A stretch of 64,000 nucleotides of DNA from Gemmata palustris (GCF_017939745.1 NZ_JAGKQQ010000001.1:4464001-4528000), one strand, 5' to 3'; numbered from the stretch's first letter, positions 1 to 9,682 are shown. The notes: generated from the letters alone by a model not told the origin. A program made the numbers and translations.

Positions 1-103
1 TTGCACCGGTCACAACATACGTGTTCGTTATCGTTCACGCCCTACCAACATTCTACCAACTGCGCCCCCGCGCGCAGCGATCTGCGATGCGGTGAACGGG
101 CCA
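1..103. other. Left-edge intergenic stretch
   Basis: No open reading frame with coding character and no clear RNA motif is visible here. It lies just downstream of the leftward nicotinate phosphoribosyltransferase gene and probably holds its 3' untranslated region. Confidence 0.4.
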
Positions 104-1597
104 TTATCCCGTAGTTCCCGCGGACAGTCGGGCACGCGCCTCTGCGACTTCCGCGGTGCGCATCGCGTTGAATCGACTCAGGTGCTCGGCCACCAGCGGC
201 GACGGTTCCCACCGCGTGTATCGCGCCCAGGTGCGTTCCGCGCGGGCCGCTTGTGATCGGAAGTCCTCCGAGTACACCACGCGGCCCTGCTCCACCAGTT
301 TCACGAACAGCGGTTCGCCGTCGATGCTCTCGCTCTTGTCCGCGACGACGAGTGTGTCGCCGCGTGCGTACACGCGGACGTAGCCCGGAATCGTTTCTTT
401 ACCCGGCGAATTGGAGAACTTCACGTTCGGCCGGTCCGCCGTTGCGGTGCGCTTGAACACTGCACTCACGGTGTCGCGGTGGACCAGTTTCCACCAGTAC
501 CCGCCCGCCCCCGGGAACAGCATCGTCGGCTCGATGCCGGTCTGCGTGCGGAACACGTCGTAGACGCGGCGCACGCCGTCGGGGGTGACTTCGTCCTCGA
601 AGACAATCACGCGCGGCGGGATACCGAGCGCCTTCATGCGCTGGAAGTACAGCACGCACTGCGCCGCGATGTCGCCGCTATCGACGCGCACCCCCACGCG
701 ATCGGTTTCCGGGTGCGCGCGGATCACGCGCAGGGCGTTCTCCAGGCCGACAGTTTCCGCGTCCACGAGGTCGCAGAGCAGCGACGCGGTACCCATCTTC
801 GACACGAACCGGTCCATCATCTCGTACTCGCTCGCCGCGAGCGTCTTCTCGAACGATTGCGCCGCGCACATCATTTCGTGACCGATGGTGCCGATCGACT
901 TGAACAGCTCCGGCCACACGAACTCGGCCGTGTCGTTGGACGTGAGTTGCGCGGCCCCCGATGTCCCCGCCCCGCCAACGAACCGCGCGAGGAGCAGAAC
1001 GAGGTTGCACACCTCGACCGGCGCGGAGCGCAGCCCGAACTCGGCGTCGCGCGGGGTCGCTTCGCTCATGAGGCGGGCCTTGGTCGCCTGGATGATCGGC
1101 GCGAAGTAGCGGCACATCGCGGGCTCGAGATAGGAAATCAGCCCGCCCGCGCCTTCAAAGGTGATACTCGGCACGCCGGCGAGGAACGTCTGCCCGCCGG
1201 GGAGCCCCCAAATGTCGATGGGTAACGTGAGGTCTTCGCCCGGCTGTTCGAGCACCGCGTCCCACACTTCGGCGGGGAACGCCTTCGTCGCGGAGTGGGT
1301 CGCGTACCACGCGCGCGACAGTTCGATGTCGCGCCTCTTGAGGGGTCGGTGGAACCACTGCGCGAGCATGGCCTCGTGCCCGGCCATGACGAGCCGGTTG
1401 TTCGCCCCGACCTCGGGCAGGCCCTTGCGAAACGTGAGGGTGTACGCGGCGCGCTGGAGCGCGATTTCGGGTACCGCGGTCCACATGGTGCGCTTGTACG
1501 TATCGGTCCCGCCGAGCCACCCGCCGAGCAGGAACAATTTGGCGAAGAACTCGTCGCGCATCTCCTGGCGCTTCGCGGCGAACGGGTCGGTGGACAT
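104..1597 (-). CDS. pncB: Nicotinate phosphoribosyltransferase family protein
   Basis: Predicted cytoplasmic enzyme of NAD salvage that joins nicotinate (or nicotinamide) to PRPP to give the mononucleotide. The 497-residue product has the family hallmarks: GTIGHEMM, where family knowledge places the active-site His, and later VGVRVDSGDI, the conserved DSGD phosphate-binding strand, followed by FPGAGGYWWK. The start is taken at MSTDPFAAKRQ; an ATG four codons upstream (position 1609) is equally possible, and neither has a strong Shine-Dalgarno. The reading frame stays open much further upstream, but that part is Arg/Pro-rich and lies antisense inside the neighbouring pilin-like gene, so it is not coding. 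Whether it uses nicotinate or nicotinamide cannot be decided from sequence; length and motifs are closer to NAPRTase. Confidence 0.85.
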   Translation of the reverse strand: MSTDPFAAKRQEMRDEFFAKLFLLGGWLGGTDTYKRTMWTAVPEIALQRAAYTLTFRKGLPEVGANNRLVMAGHEAMLAQWFHRPLKRRDIELSRAWYATHSATKAFPAEVWDAVLEQPGEDLTLPIDIWGLPGGQTFLAGVPSITFEGAGGLISYLEPAMCRYFAPIIQATKARLMSEATPRDAEFGLRSAPVEVCNLVLLLARFVGGAGTSGAAQLTSNDTAEFVWPELFKSIGTIGHEMMCAAQSFEKTLAASEYEMMDRFVSKMGTASLLCDLVDAETVGLENALRVIRAHPETDRVGVRVDSGDIAAQCVLYFQRMKALGIPPRVIVFEDEVTPDGVRRVYDVFRTQTGIEPTMLFPGAGGYWWKLVHRDTVSAVFKRTATADRPNVKFSNSPGKETIPGYVRVYARGDTLVVADKSESIDGEPLFVKLVEQGRVVYSEDFRSQAARAERTWARYTRWEPSPLVAEHLSRFNAMRTAEVAEARARLSAGTTG

Positions 1598-1665
1598 GCG
1601 GGGTTCCATCGGGAGCGATCGGTGCCAACATCCTACCGACCGCGATCCCGGAACGCGACCCGCCG

Positions 1666-2511
1666 TCACTCGTTCGGCGCCACGTCGCCCGCAGCGCGGC
1701 TGTACAACGCGACGAACGTGGCCCCGGACATGCTCTGGCGGAAGAACCGCACGGCCCCGTCGCCCAGGAGGAAATTCGCCCCGCCGCCGTGGAACGAGTA
1801 GATCTCGTTCCCGTTGTGGCAGTTGATCGGGCTGGTCCCGTTGCACACCACCTCGATCGTGATCCGGTTCTCGGAATCGGCCCAGCGCTCGTTCCCGTTG
1901 ATGATGCCGCCGGAAATGCGCTTCCCGTTCGCCCACGATTCCGGGCGCCCGCCGTCCTCGAACACCATGAACGTGTTCGACAGCCCGTCACTGACTGCGC
2001 CCACCCGCACCGGTTCATTACTCGCCCGGAAGAAGCCGATCCTCCAACTCGTATCGGGTGTGGTCGGCAAGCCGAACTCGCTCTGCGTCACGGAGACCGA
2101 TTCGGAAATGGGGTAATCGCACACGAACAGCCGGGGCCGGGACGGGGCGGACGGGCACACCAGAATCGCGATGTCGTTTTCGACCGCGGGCGCGTTGGAA
2201 GCGTGCGTGTACGGCAAGTTCAGGTCGTACCGGGCCGCGACCGCGGTCTGTTCGATGTACGGCAGCAGCCACACCGCGTAGTTGTGGTAATCCGTGCGCC
2301 ACCCGGGCGGGAACGTGTCGTGCGCGGAGAGGTAATTGTGGAACGCGAGCCCGACCTGTTTCATGTTGTTCGCGCACTTGATCCGGGCCGCGGCCTCGCG
2401 CACCTTCTGGACCGCGGGGAGCAACAGCCCGATCAGGATCGCGATGATCGCGATGACGACCAGCAGCTCAATCAGGGTGAACCCACTGCGGCCGCGAGAA
2501 AACGGGCGCAT
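1666..2511 (-). CDS. DUF1559 prepilin-like protein
   Basis: Member of the planctomycete-expanded DUF1559 family of type II secretion or type IV pilin-like secreted proteins. The 281-residue product starts with a short basic leader, then the prepilin cleavage and methylation signature [15 protein letters not shown] and a long hydrophobic helix ending [14 protein letters not shown]. The C-terminal H-X9-DG signature is seen as [17 protein letters not shown]. Its role in the cell is not known; families of dozens to hundreds of copies per genome are typical of this group. It is transcribed toward the pncB-like gene and is separated from it by about 70 bases. Three more paralogues occur in this window. 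Confidence 0.9.
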   Translation of the reverse strand: MRPFSRGRSGFTLIELLVVIAIIAILIGLLLPAVQKVREAAARIKCANNMKQVGLAFHNYLSAHDTFPPGWRTDYHNYAVWLLPYIEQTAVAARYDLNLPYTHASNAPAVENDIAILVCPSAPSRPRLFVCDYPISESVSVTQSEFGLPTTPDTSWRIGFFRASNEPVRVGAVSDGLSNTFMVFEDGGRPESWANGKRISGGIINGNERWADSENRITIEVVCNGTSPINCHNGNEIYSFHGGGANFLLGDGAVRFFRQSMSGATFVALYSRAAGDVAPNE

Positions 2512-2644
2512 GACAGCCCTTCAAAGGGTCAGGGCCGGATCGGGAGCGCGGTCCGACACACAACAAAACAACCATTAGTGGAGCGAAAGGGCCGGAAGCA
2601 CGCAACGGTGAAAACGAGAAATCATCAACCGTGCCACACGGGAA

Positions 2645-2878
2645 TCACGCCCACAGGAAAAGGGCCGCGATCAGTCCGCAAAACGCCGCGAACAGACCGA
2701 CCAGTCCGGCGAGAACGTACCCGAACTGCGACGCAGCGGACGCGATCACTTCCCCGCGCACTGCGGCCTCTTTCCGCATCTGCCGGTGCAGCGCCCACAC
2801 CACACCGAGCAGCCCCAGGACCGCGATCAGATCGAGTGTGGCGCAAACCAACAAAACGAGGAGCGTGGTGCGCATCAA
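2645..2878 (-). CDS. Small two-helix membrane protein
   Basis: A 77-residue protein with two hydrophobic segments (about residues 4-28 and 52-76) joined by a short charged linker with an RQMRKEAAVRGE stretch. No family is recognised. Its start ATG overlaps the stop of the upstream gene (ATGA, four-base overlap at 2875-2878), which strongly suggests translational coupling and supports both genes being real. It is probably a small inner-membrane protein that works with, or is co-regulated with, its partner. Confidence 0.6.
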   Translation of the reverse strand: MMRTTLLVLLVCATLDLIAVLGLLGVVWALHRQMRKEAAVRGEVIASAASQFGYVLAGLVGLFAAFCGLIAALFLWA

Positions 2879-3306
2879 TCGACGTCCACGTTCAGCGATT
2901 TGATGATGGCGTTCAGCACGGGTTCGTTCCGCGCGCGGTCGTATTCGCTCACTTGGGCGAGCAGCAACAGCGGCCCGGCGAACGTGTCCATGCAGCGCAC
3001 GCGACAGTTCGTGGCCGTGTCCACCGTGAGGAAGTCCGCGTTGAACCCGATGGCGGGTTGACCACTAATCGTTTCCGTCACGTCTTCCGAGTCCAGATCC
3101 TTGTACTCGCCCTTCAGCGCATCGAGCGACTGGTCCGCGAGTTCGCCCGGGTCGCGGGCCTCCGGTTGGAGCGACATCATAAAGAACGCCGTGTCCGGGC
3201 TGGACACGGTTACGGACCAGCCGCCGCTTTCGGGGTCTTCGGCCTCCTCCGCGGTCCAGTTCGTGGGGTAGCGGATGGCGATACGGTCGCGTTCAAAGGT
3301 GTTCAT
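2875..3306 (-). CDS. PsbP/DUF1795-like protein of unknown function
   Basis: A soluble, acidic 143-residue protein starting MNTFERDRIAIRYPTNW. The pattern of an N-terminal strand with RYPTNW, a central GWSVTVSSPDTAFF and a C-terminal VLNAIIKSLNV resembles the small alpha/beta fold of PsbP/Mog1-like (DUF1795-type) proteins, which often begin with a 'YPxxW' strand. That resemblance is by eye only. There is no signal peptide. An ATG five codons upstream (3321) is an alternative start. It overlaps the following small membrane-protein gene by four bases, so the two form an operon. Confidence 0.6.
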   Translation of the reverse strand: MNTFERDRIAIRYPTNWTAEEAEDPESGGWSVTVSSPDTAFFMMSLQPEARDPGELADQSLDALKGEYKDLDSEDVTETISGQPAIGFNADFLTVDTATNCRVRCMDTFAGPLLLLAQVSEYDRARNEPVLNAIIKSLNVDVD

Positions 3307-3620
3307 TTCACTCGCGTCCAAAACCGGTGATGCCCATTGAAAGTTGTAGGGGTACGAGTTTCGTTGGGGAGCGCGGGCTCCGGGGCATGGAGCACAGAAG
3401 GATCGTGGGCGCCCTGAGTTCGTCTACTGCCCCACAGTGTCTCACAACTATTCGCTCTAAACAAAGACATGGCCCTGTTCAACGAACTCGGGGTCGAAAT
3501 CATTGCAATAAGTACAGATCCCCCGCGGCACTTGTCGGGCGAGTACCTCGGGCGGCCGGCACCGCTCCCAATCGCGCACTACAAGAAACTTGTGTGGTTG
3601 CGCCCCCACGAGAGCGGTCG

Positions 3621-5672
3621 ATGAGTGGCACCCCGGTCGATAGCACCCGCGTCCAATCCCCCGACGATCTGAAACTCCTGACCGTGCGCCCGGTGCCCGT
3701 GTTCGCCGCGGGCACCCCGGTACCCGGGCTCTCGAGCTGGCTCCTCGAGCGCAAACTCGGCGGGGGCGGGTTCGGCGAGGTCTGGCTCGCGCGGCACGCC
3801 TGGGACGCCGAGCAGAACCCCCGGGCCGTGAAATTCTGCACCGACCCGGTCGCCCGGAACCGCCTCGTCACCCACGAGAAGAACGTCGTCCTGCGGGTGA
3901 TGAAGTACGCGGCCAAGCACCCGAACGTCGTCCCGCTCCTCGACTGCAACCTCGACGGCGACACCCCCTGGCTCATGTACGAGTTCGTCGAGGGCGGCAC
4001 CCTCGCGCGCGCCATCACCCAGTGGCGCGGGCTCCCGCCCCGCGCGCGCACCGACCTCGCGGTGCGCGCGCTCCACGCCATCGCCGGGGCGCTCGGCACG
4101 TTCCACCGGTTCGACCCGCCGCTCGTACACCGGGACATGAAGCCGCACAACGTGCTGATGGCCCGGTCGGTCCCGCGCATCACCGACTTCGGGATCGGGG
4201 GCGTGGCCCTGCGCCCGATGGACCTCACGACCGAGAGCGCGACCGAGGGGGCGCCGCGCCTGCCGTCCGAGTTGCGCGCCGCGGGCACCCGGATCTACGC
4301 GCCCCAGGAGCAGTTGTTCGGCAGCGCCCCCAGCCCGCGCGACGACGTGTTCGCGCTGGGCGTCATCGCGTACCAGATGGTTCTGGCCGATCTGACGACG
4401 GCCCCGGGAACGGACGCGGGCCACGAACTGCGCCGGCTCCGGGTGCCGGGCGAGTTGGTCGAACTCATCGTCCGGAGCGCGGCCATCAACCCCGAGCGGC
4501 GCCCGCCGGACGCGGGCGCGTGGGAGTCCGCGCTCGCGGCACTGATCCACAAGACGGACGGCCCCTCCGAACGCGCACACCCCACGGGTACGGATCCGAG
4601 TGCCGCACCGGAGGCGCCGACGGACGTTCCGCCCCCGCGAACCGAACCGGAGCCGGCCCCCGCGCCCCCGCGCCCGGCCGACTGGCGCGTCTGGAACGAG
4701 CCGAAACCGGTCCGGCGCAAGAAATCGCGCGGGTCCGCGGGGTGGGTGCTGGGCGCGGGCCTGTTCATCGTGGTCGGTTTGTGTGCCGGTTTCGCGCTCC
4801 TCGCGCCCCATACCTTCCTTCCGCCGGGGTGGAGGTTGAGCGGACCCGCACCGGGCGAAACGCGCGAATTTCGGCTCCCCGACGGGGTGACCATGACGTT
4901 CTGCTGGGTTCCGCCCGGGGAGTGCCAACTCGGTTCCCCGAGTGCCGAACGGGACACCGTTCTGAAGTCGTTCGGGCAGGCCCCGGCCTGGCTCCCGGAC
5001 GAGCGCGAGGAGCGGCGCGGCACATTCACGACGAACGGGTTCTGGATGGGCCGATACGAGGTCACCCGGTCGGAGTGGGCGGCGGTCATGCGCGGCCCCC
5101 CGTCCGCCGCACCGGGTTCCCAGCTCGGGGGCGATAACAGGGCCGCCCCCGAAGGGAACACCGAGGACGGGCAATTGCCCGTGGACAGCATTTCGTGGGT
5201 TCAGAGCCGGGAGTTCGTTGACAAGCTGAACGCGCTGGGCGGGGGTGAAAAAGTGTTCGGCCGGAAGGGTGCGTTCGCGCTCCCACACGAGGACGGGTGG
5301 GAGTACGCGTGCCGCGGCGGGTTGGGCAACGGCCGCCCCTTTTACTTCGGTGCGGGGCTCAACGGCACGCAGGCGAACGTTGACGGCAGTGCCCCGTTCG
5401 GGACCGCGACGAAGGGACGGAACGTGGGGCGCCCGGTGGCGGTGGGCAGTTACGCGGCGCAGGCCCCGCACCCGTGGGGGCTGTGCGACATGCACGGTAA
5501 CGTGTGGGAGTGGTGCGAGAACCGGTACGAGGGCATGCCGGCGCGCGTCGTGCGCGGGGGCTCTTGGTTCAACCAGGCCCACGACGCCCGGTCCGCGAAC
5601 CGCGGTTGGTACGGCCCCGACGCTCAGCGCCGGGACGTCGGCGTTCGCATCTGTTGGATCGGGGAGCGGTGA
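3621..5672 (+). CDS. Ser/Thr protein kinase fused to a C-terminal FGE/SUMF1-like domain
   Basis: A 683-residue membrane-anchored protein. The N-terminal Hanks kinase domain (about residues 40-310) shows the glycine loop LGGGGFGEVW (46-55), Lys71 in AVKF, the catalytic HRDMKPHN (170-177) and DFG (189-191). A Pro/Glu-rich linker (about 320-360) leads to a basic stop and one membrane helix (about 374-395). The outer domain (about 415-680) is of the formylglycine-generating-enzyme/sulfatase-modifying-factor type: GFWMGRYEVTRSEW, LPHEDGWEYACRGG, GNVWEWCENRYEG and RVVRGGSWFNQ. In planctomycetes such fusions are taken to be receptor kinases whose outer domain may bind ligand rather than modify sulfatases; that is inference. 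The start at 3621 is preceded by GAGAG. The upstream open frame back to 3327 has no coding character. Confidence 0.88.
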   Translation: MSGTPVDSTRVQSPDDLKLLTVRPVPVFAAGTPVPGLSSWLLERKLGGGGFGEVWLARHAWDAEQNPRAVKFCTDPVARNRLVTHEKNVVLRVMKYAAKHPNVVPLLDCNLDGDTPWLMYEFVEGGTLARAITQWRGLPPRARTDLAVRALHAIAGALGTFHRFDPPLVHRDMKPHNVLMARSVPRITDFGIGGVALRPMDLTTESATEGAPRLPSELRAAGTRIYAPQEQLFGSAPSPRDDVFALGVIAYQMVLADLTTAPGTDAGHELRRLRVPGELVELIVRSAAINPERRPPDAGAWESALAALIHKTDGPSERAHPTGTDPSAAPEAPTDVPPPRTEPEPAPAPPRPADWRVWNEPKPVRRKKSRGSAGWVLGAGLFIVVGLCAGFALLAPHTFLPPGWRLSGPAPGETREFRLPDGVTMTFCWVPPGECQLGSPSAERDTVLKSFGQAPAWLPDEREERRGTFTTNGFWMGRYEVTRSEWAAVMRGPPSAAPGSQLGGDNRAAPEGNTEDGQLPVDSISWVQSREFVDKLNALGGGEKVFGRKGAFALPHEDGWEYACRGGLGNGRPFYFGAGLNGTQANVDGSAPFGTATKGRNVGRPVAVGSYAAQAPHPWGLCDMHGNVWEWCENRYEGMPARVVRGGSWFNQAHDARSANRGWYGPDAQRRDVGVRICWIGER

Positions 5673-5717
5673 GGGGCCGCCGGCCCCGGTTCAAGAACAC
5701 CCGAAGGCACATTAAAA

Positions 5718-5734
5718 CCCCGGGAATGCCGGGG
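5718..5734 (-). terminator. Probable terminator of the leftward beta-propeller gene
   Basis: A six-base-pair stem (CCCCGG/CCGGGG) with a five-base loop. Read on the minus strand it is followed at once by TTTTAAT, as expected for an intrinsic terminator just past the stop of the gene at 5794. Confidence 0.5.
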
Positions 5735-5793
5735 CTTGTGATACTCCTTGCCTCGCACCAGATCCACCTCAGCGGCGAGTTGCGGTCGGCGCT

Positions 5794-6927
5794 CTATTTC
5801 GGGTACGCTTTCTGAAGTATCTCTTTCTCAGCGTCGGAGAGTTTCAGCGGAAAGAACTCGATCGTCGATTCCTTTGGCCCACCTACACCCGGCATAGACC
5901 CGTAGATGATCTTGGTTCCCTTCGCCCCGAAGGTGAGGACACACGGGTGCGATCCGTCTCTTACATCATAAGTGTCTTTGGAGACGAATGACTTGGTGCT
6001 GAAGGTCAGCAACTTTCCCTTAGCGTCCACGCAGAGCGTGACGCCTAAGTTCAGGTTCGGGTGGAACGCCACTCCCTGCGGCCCCCCTCCTGGACTCTCC
6101 GTTTGTCCCAGTCGCGTCTCCATATCCTTTGTGTCGAAGACGGCCACACCGGGGACCGACCTCGGATCGACCTTTGAACGCCACCCGCCCGCACCGGCCA
6201 GCACGACCTGCTTGCCATCCGAACTCACCGCCAGTGACGTTCCGTTGACTGAGGCGTTGTCGTTTACCCCAATAAGTTTAAGGTCCTTATCGGCGACAGC
6301 GTACTTGAGTATCACCGCACGGATGTTCGCGGTGGCAAGAGATATTTTCACCGACTTGCCCGGTCCTTCCTCCATCACCAAGACGTTTCGGATCGGCTTT
6401 TGAATGCCGAAGTAGACGGTCTTTCCGTCGCTCGGGTCCACTGCGATGTACTGCCCGGTTGCACCAGTCTTGTCCACTGACCCCTTATCCGAGTCGATGG
6501 CGTATACCTGGTTCTGAAAGTTGACGGCATACAACAGCCCCTTGGTCGGGTGGCACCCGAGCGCCTGCACCGGCTCACCGGGGACGGCAATCTCCTTCAG
6601 TTCTTTGGCGGTCGCTCCGTCGAGTACGTGGATCTTCGCGGACCCGTCGGTGGCGACGAACAGTTTGTCCCCCTGGACGGCCATGAACGTGGGCTTGAAG
6701 TCCAATTCGACGCGCTTGAGTTCCTTCTCGGCGATTGTGTCGTAGTAGACAAGCGTCGCTTTGGACGGGATGGAAACTACGAGCGTTTTCGCGTCGGCGA
6801 GCATCACCCCGCCTTTGATGAATGGGAGCTTGAACGAGGTAATCGGGTCGGCAGCGGCACTTGTCCCGGACAGAGTGAGCAACGTGGCGAAGGTGACACC
6901 GACAGCCAGTGTCCGAAGAAGGGGCAT
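5794..6927 (-). CDS. Secreted YVTN/WD40-type beta-propeller protein
   Basis: A 377-residue protein starting MPLLRTLAVGVTFATLLTL with a signal peptide probably cleaved after SAAADP. The rest is built of recurring strands typical of a seven-bladed propeller: KLFVATDGSAKIHVLDG, GLLYAVNFQNQVYAID, LAVSSDGKQVVLAG, GVAFHPNLNLGVTL. No catalytic motif is seen, so the likely role is binding or scaffolding in the periplasm or envelope. The start is chosen because GGAG lies seven bases upstream of 6927; an in-frame ATG at 6972 has no such support. It runs convergently with the kinase/FGE gene. Confidence 0.75.
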   Translation of the reverse strand: MPLLRTLAVGVTFATLLTLSGTSAAADPITSFKLPFIKGGVMLADAKTLVVSIPSKATLVYYDTIAEKELKRVELDFKPTFMAVQGDKLFVATDGSAKIHVLDGATAKELKEIAVPGEPVQALGCHPTKGLLYAVNFQNQVYAIDSDKGSVDKTGATGQYIAVDPSDGKTVYFGIQKPIRNVLVMEEGPGKSVKISLATANIRAVILKYAVADKDLKLIGVNDNASVNGTSLAVSSDGKQVVLAGAGGWRSKVDPRSVPGVAVFDTKDMETRLGQTESPGGGPQGVAFHPNLNLGVTLCVDAKGKLLTFSTKSFVSKDTYDVRDGSHPCVLTFGAKGTKIIYGSMPGVGGPKESTIEFFPLKLSDAEKEILQKAYPK

Positions 6928-7843
6928 CGTGGCACTCCAAGGGGTTAAAGCGTCTCGTCCGGCGGCAAACACGAGCAGTATGACGAGGTCAGATACGCCC
7001 CGTCAACCATCATTTTGTCTGATATTCTTTGTAACGATTCCCGTGGAAGTGTTTAACTCGTCGCTCTGCGATAGGACGATGTTACGTCGTCCGAACCCGT
7101 ACTACCGCACCGCGCGGGGACCACTGTTCCAACAACGCTTGCGTTTGAGACAGCCCTTGTGAGAGTGTTTCACCGCAGAGAGCACATGAGATGAGGGCGC
7201 AGAGGAAAGCAAGGGCTGAAATCGTCCGCCCTCAATCCGGTCGTTCACCGCGGCCTCGTGTGCCCTCTGCGGTGAAACACTCTGGTCCGGGCGGTGTGTC
7301 GGAGATCAACGCGCGGGTTCGCAGTCGTGTAGCGGAGGTCGTTACGCGGGCGGGCGTTGGCGAAGAAAAGTCGGCTGGGTTGCCCCTTGTGCCCGGCCGT
7401 CGGGCAGAGGCCGGAGCCGCTCCAAGGTGTAGGAGCGCTCCGACTGGCGCGGTTGCGGCCCGGGAGGCAGCTCCCGTGCGGGACCGCCGGGTACTCACGC
7501 CGGACCCCGTGACGGTGGCTGATATGCGCAGCCTGACGCCCCGATCACCGGGCGGGCGGTGAAGCCACCGGCAGTAGAGCGGAGCGGGCTCCGGGCGCCA
7601 AGGGGAGAAACCCTAGTCTAACACATGGTCGATTCTTCACTCGGTTACACTTTCCCCAGTACCAGGTCGACAACCCAGCACCCGCCCACGTGACAAGTCG
7701 GCGTGAAGCGCGAAAAACTCGAGTCCCCGATCAGTAGCCCCCACCGCAACCCGCGCAGGCGAGCCAGGATTAGCTGAGGGGTGGTGGCAGCTAGCCATTC
7801 CTCTTCGGCCACCGGTCACCCTTGGAACCGCCGTTCAATGGCG
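6928..7843. other. Long non-coding stretch with an inverted repeat
   Basis: About 0.9 kb with no convincing gene. It contains a pair of perfect 19-base inverted arms (listed separately). The open frames on both strands are Arg/Pro/Gly-rich and lack recognisable motifs. The first 100 or so bases hold the promoter of the leftward propeller gene. Confidence 0.5.
7162..7283. repeat. Inverted repeat with 19-base perfect arms
   Basis: Arms at 7162-7180 and 7265-7283 are exact reverse complements (AGAGTGTTTCACCGCAGAG). The spacer is about 85 bases. The arm resembles the 'accgcagag' type of dispersed intergenic sequence; function unknown. Confidence 0.8.
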
Positions 7844-8116
7844 TTATTCGAGCGCGGACAGATCTTCGCTGTCACCCGACACGGGCGGGTGCGAATCGCG
7901 CGCCAGCCATACACCGGTGAACGAGAAGATCGCCAAGGAAATCAGCCCGGTTCCGACCAGGATCGAGCCCGCAATGAACCCGGCGCCGCCCGCGACGATT
8001 TCGGGCAGTTCCGCGCACGCCATGGACAGGAAACTCAGCCCCATTCCGCCGGCCCCGGCGAGAATCGCGAGTACCGAGAGCACTTGGTACGCGCCCAATA
8101 ACGCGCTCTTTGACAT
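7844..8116 (-). CDS. Small two-helix membrane protein
   Basis: A 90-residue protein starting MSKSALLGAYQVLSVLAILAG. It has two hydrophobic helices (about residues 7-33 and 41-68) and an acidic C-terminal tail ending GDSEDLSALE. No family is recognised. The frame continues upstream to 8476, but that extension is Arg-rich and lacks coding character, so the internal ATG at 8116 is preferred. It lies divergently from the Flp pilin gene with a 400-base gap; any link to pilus assembly is only positional. Confidence 0.55.
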   Translation of the reverse strand: MSKSALLGAYQVLSVLAILAGAGGMGLSFLSMACAELPEIVAGGAGFIAGSILVGTGLISLAIFSFTGVWLARDSHPPVSGDSEDLSALE

Positions 8117-8514
8117 GGTGCCCCGAGGGTTGGGAGACGCGGACAGTGCCCTCACCAGCATGACCGATCCGGCCCCCGGTGCAAGCGCGAACGCGGCGCC
8201 CGGAGGCGTTCGCGCGTCGGTCCCGGATGTTCCCGTTCTCGGCCCCGATAATATTGCCGGAGCCGAGAACCGCCAACCGTTCTTGATTTGGGCGTCCCGT
8301 GGGGCCGACGGCCGTTTCCATGTGTCGGCGTTCTGGACGGAGGATCCCGACGCAATCGAACAAATCGGCAAAACCGTCCCGCACGCCAACGGCGCGCTGC
8401 TACGTCTGTGTGTCGACCGCGAGTCGCGACCTCTCCCGCCCATCCGGTCGCACGAGTACCGCTCTCTATCCATCACGGGCGCCGCGAGCGCCGACCCTTT
8501 TTCGGAGCACGAGT
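8117..8514. other. Divergent intergenic region upstream of the Flp pilin
   Basis: No supported gene. It separates two divergently transcribed small membrane-protein genes and should hold both promoters; no unambiguous -35/-10 pair was recognised. Confidence 0.4.
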
Positions 8515-8703
8515 ATGCGTAGCTTGACCAAGAACGTAGTGTCGTTCCTGAAGGCCGAAGACGGCCCGACGGCCGTTGAGTACGCGGTGATGTTGGCCCT
8601 CATCGTCGTGGTGTGCATCGCCGCCATCACGACCCTCGGCTCCAACGCCAACAGCACGTTCAGCTTCGTCGGCTCTTCGGTCAAGCCGCCCGCCGGGAGC
8701 TGA
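8515..8703 (+). CDS. flp: Flp/Fap-type type IVb pilin
   Basis: A 62-residue prepilin: leader MRSLTKNVVSFLKAEDG, then PTAVEYAVMLALIVVVCIAA, the standard Flp hydrophobic segment with the conserved Glu-Tyr pair five to six residues after the cleavage Gly. The length is usual for Flp pilins, which form the fibre of Tad pili. GGAG lies eight bases upstream of the ATG. No Tad assembly genes (prepilin peptidase, secretin, ATPase) are present in this window, so the subunit must be assembled by machinery encoded elsewhere. Upstream in-frame sequence back to 8299 is not coding. Confidence 0.9.
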   Translation: MRSLTKNVVSFLKAEDGPTAVEYAVMLALIVVVCIAAITTLGSNANSTFSFVGSSVKPPAGS

Positions 8704-9033
8704 GTGAACTTCGCGAGTTGGTCGCGGACCTGACGCTTTCCCAGTTCGGGCAAACTTGTCCGAACTGGGGGTTTGACGACTGCGGCTCGTTCGATTTTCG
8801 CGAGCGACAACCTTGCGCGTGTCGATCGAGGCGAGCCACATCAAGAGTGAGTCGAGATCGATCATCGACATGGCGTACTGTTTGCCATCGGGACCAGTTG
8901 CAATCATCTCGCCGGTAACGGACCACTCCCTCGTCGCGAGTTCGCGGCGCTGCATTTCCAGTCCAATTCCCAAATTCTCACAACACCGCCAACTCACCCG
9001 AGGCGCACGACTCGCGCGGCTCAACGACCGAGT

Positions 9034-9101
9034 GCGAACGGCGCGGCGTGAGCCCGCCGGTGTTTAAAGCGATACCGGCGGGCTCACGCCGCGCCGTTCG
9101 C
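9034..9101. repeat. Perfect 28-base inverted repeat
   Basis: Arms 9034-9061 and 9074-9101 are exact reverse complements around a 12-base A/T-rich loop. It lies in a gene-poor stretch. Such a hairpin could form a very stable RNA or cruciform; it has no T-run to suggest simple termination. Confidence 0.9.
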
Positions 9102-9682
9102 GAGATTTCGACACGGCAGAACCACGGCTCAGTTGCAGCAAATCCAAACCGGGGAACTTCGGGCGCGCCCGATCCCGGTCCTATCACGGTACAGTGCGTC
9201 ATAGCACGGGCTCTACATTCCGCTGCCGGAGCACGTCGACGGCACGAAATGCGCCGGATTAATAGTGTCGCCCGCGCCCCACGGATTTCGGATGCCGCCG
9301 GTGGGGGCACGCGACGCTGCGTAAGTTTTTACGAAGTGGCGTGTGTGGGGAAGAGAATAGCGGGGGCGTGCGTCGGCGGCGCCGGTTTGATCCGGGTTCC
9401 GCGGCACGGAGGCCACTAGCCGGTTTAACCCGACCGGTGGCCCAGGGATGGACAGGTTTTCACCGCCAAGCCCTTCGGCAACCAGGCGACCTGCGGATTG
9501 GTTTGGTGGGGTACCCGCAGGCCCGTGGCTTTGCGCCCCCGCCTCGCGGCGGGTTAGCCCTTTCGAGGATGAAAGGTGTGGCGCCGAGGAACGCGCCGAC
9601 GCACGCCCCCGGTCGGGTACCCAAAACGCACCCGACCGTTCGCTGTCAGAAGATAGAACGCATTTCCCCAATACGCAAACCC

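Noticed and set aside
3579..5582. 667-codon leftward open frame opposite the kinase/FGE gene
   Set aside because: Composition is Arg/Pro/His-heavy with no motif; the plus strand carries full kinase and FGE-type signatures.
7191..7562. 123-codon rightward frame
   Set aside because: Arg/Pro/Val-rich, starts within an inverted repeat and shows no domain or ribosome-binding site.
8473..9024. 183-codon leftward frame opposite the Flp pilin
   Set aside because: Only the part at about 8740-8955 looks protein-like; the rest is pilin antisense. Treated as a possible remnant and not as a gene.
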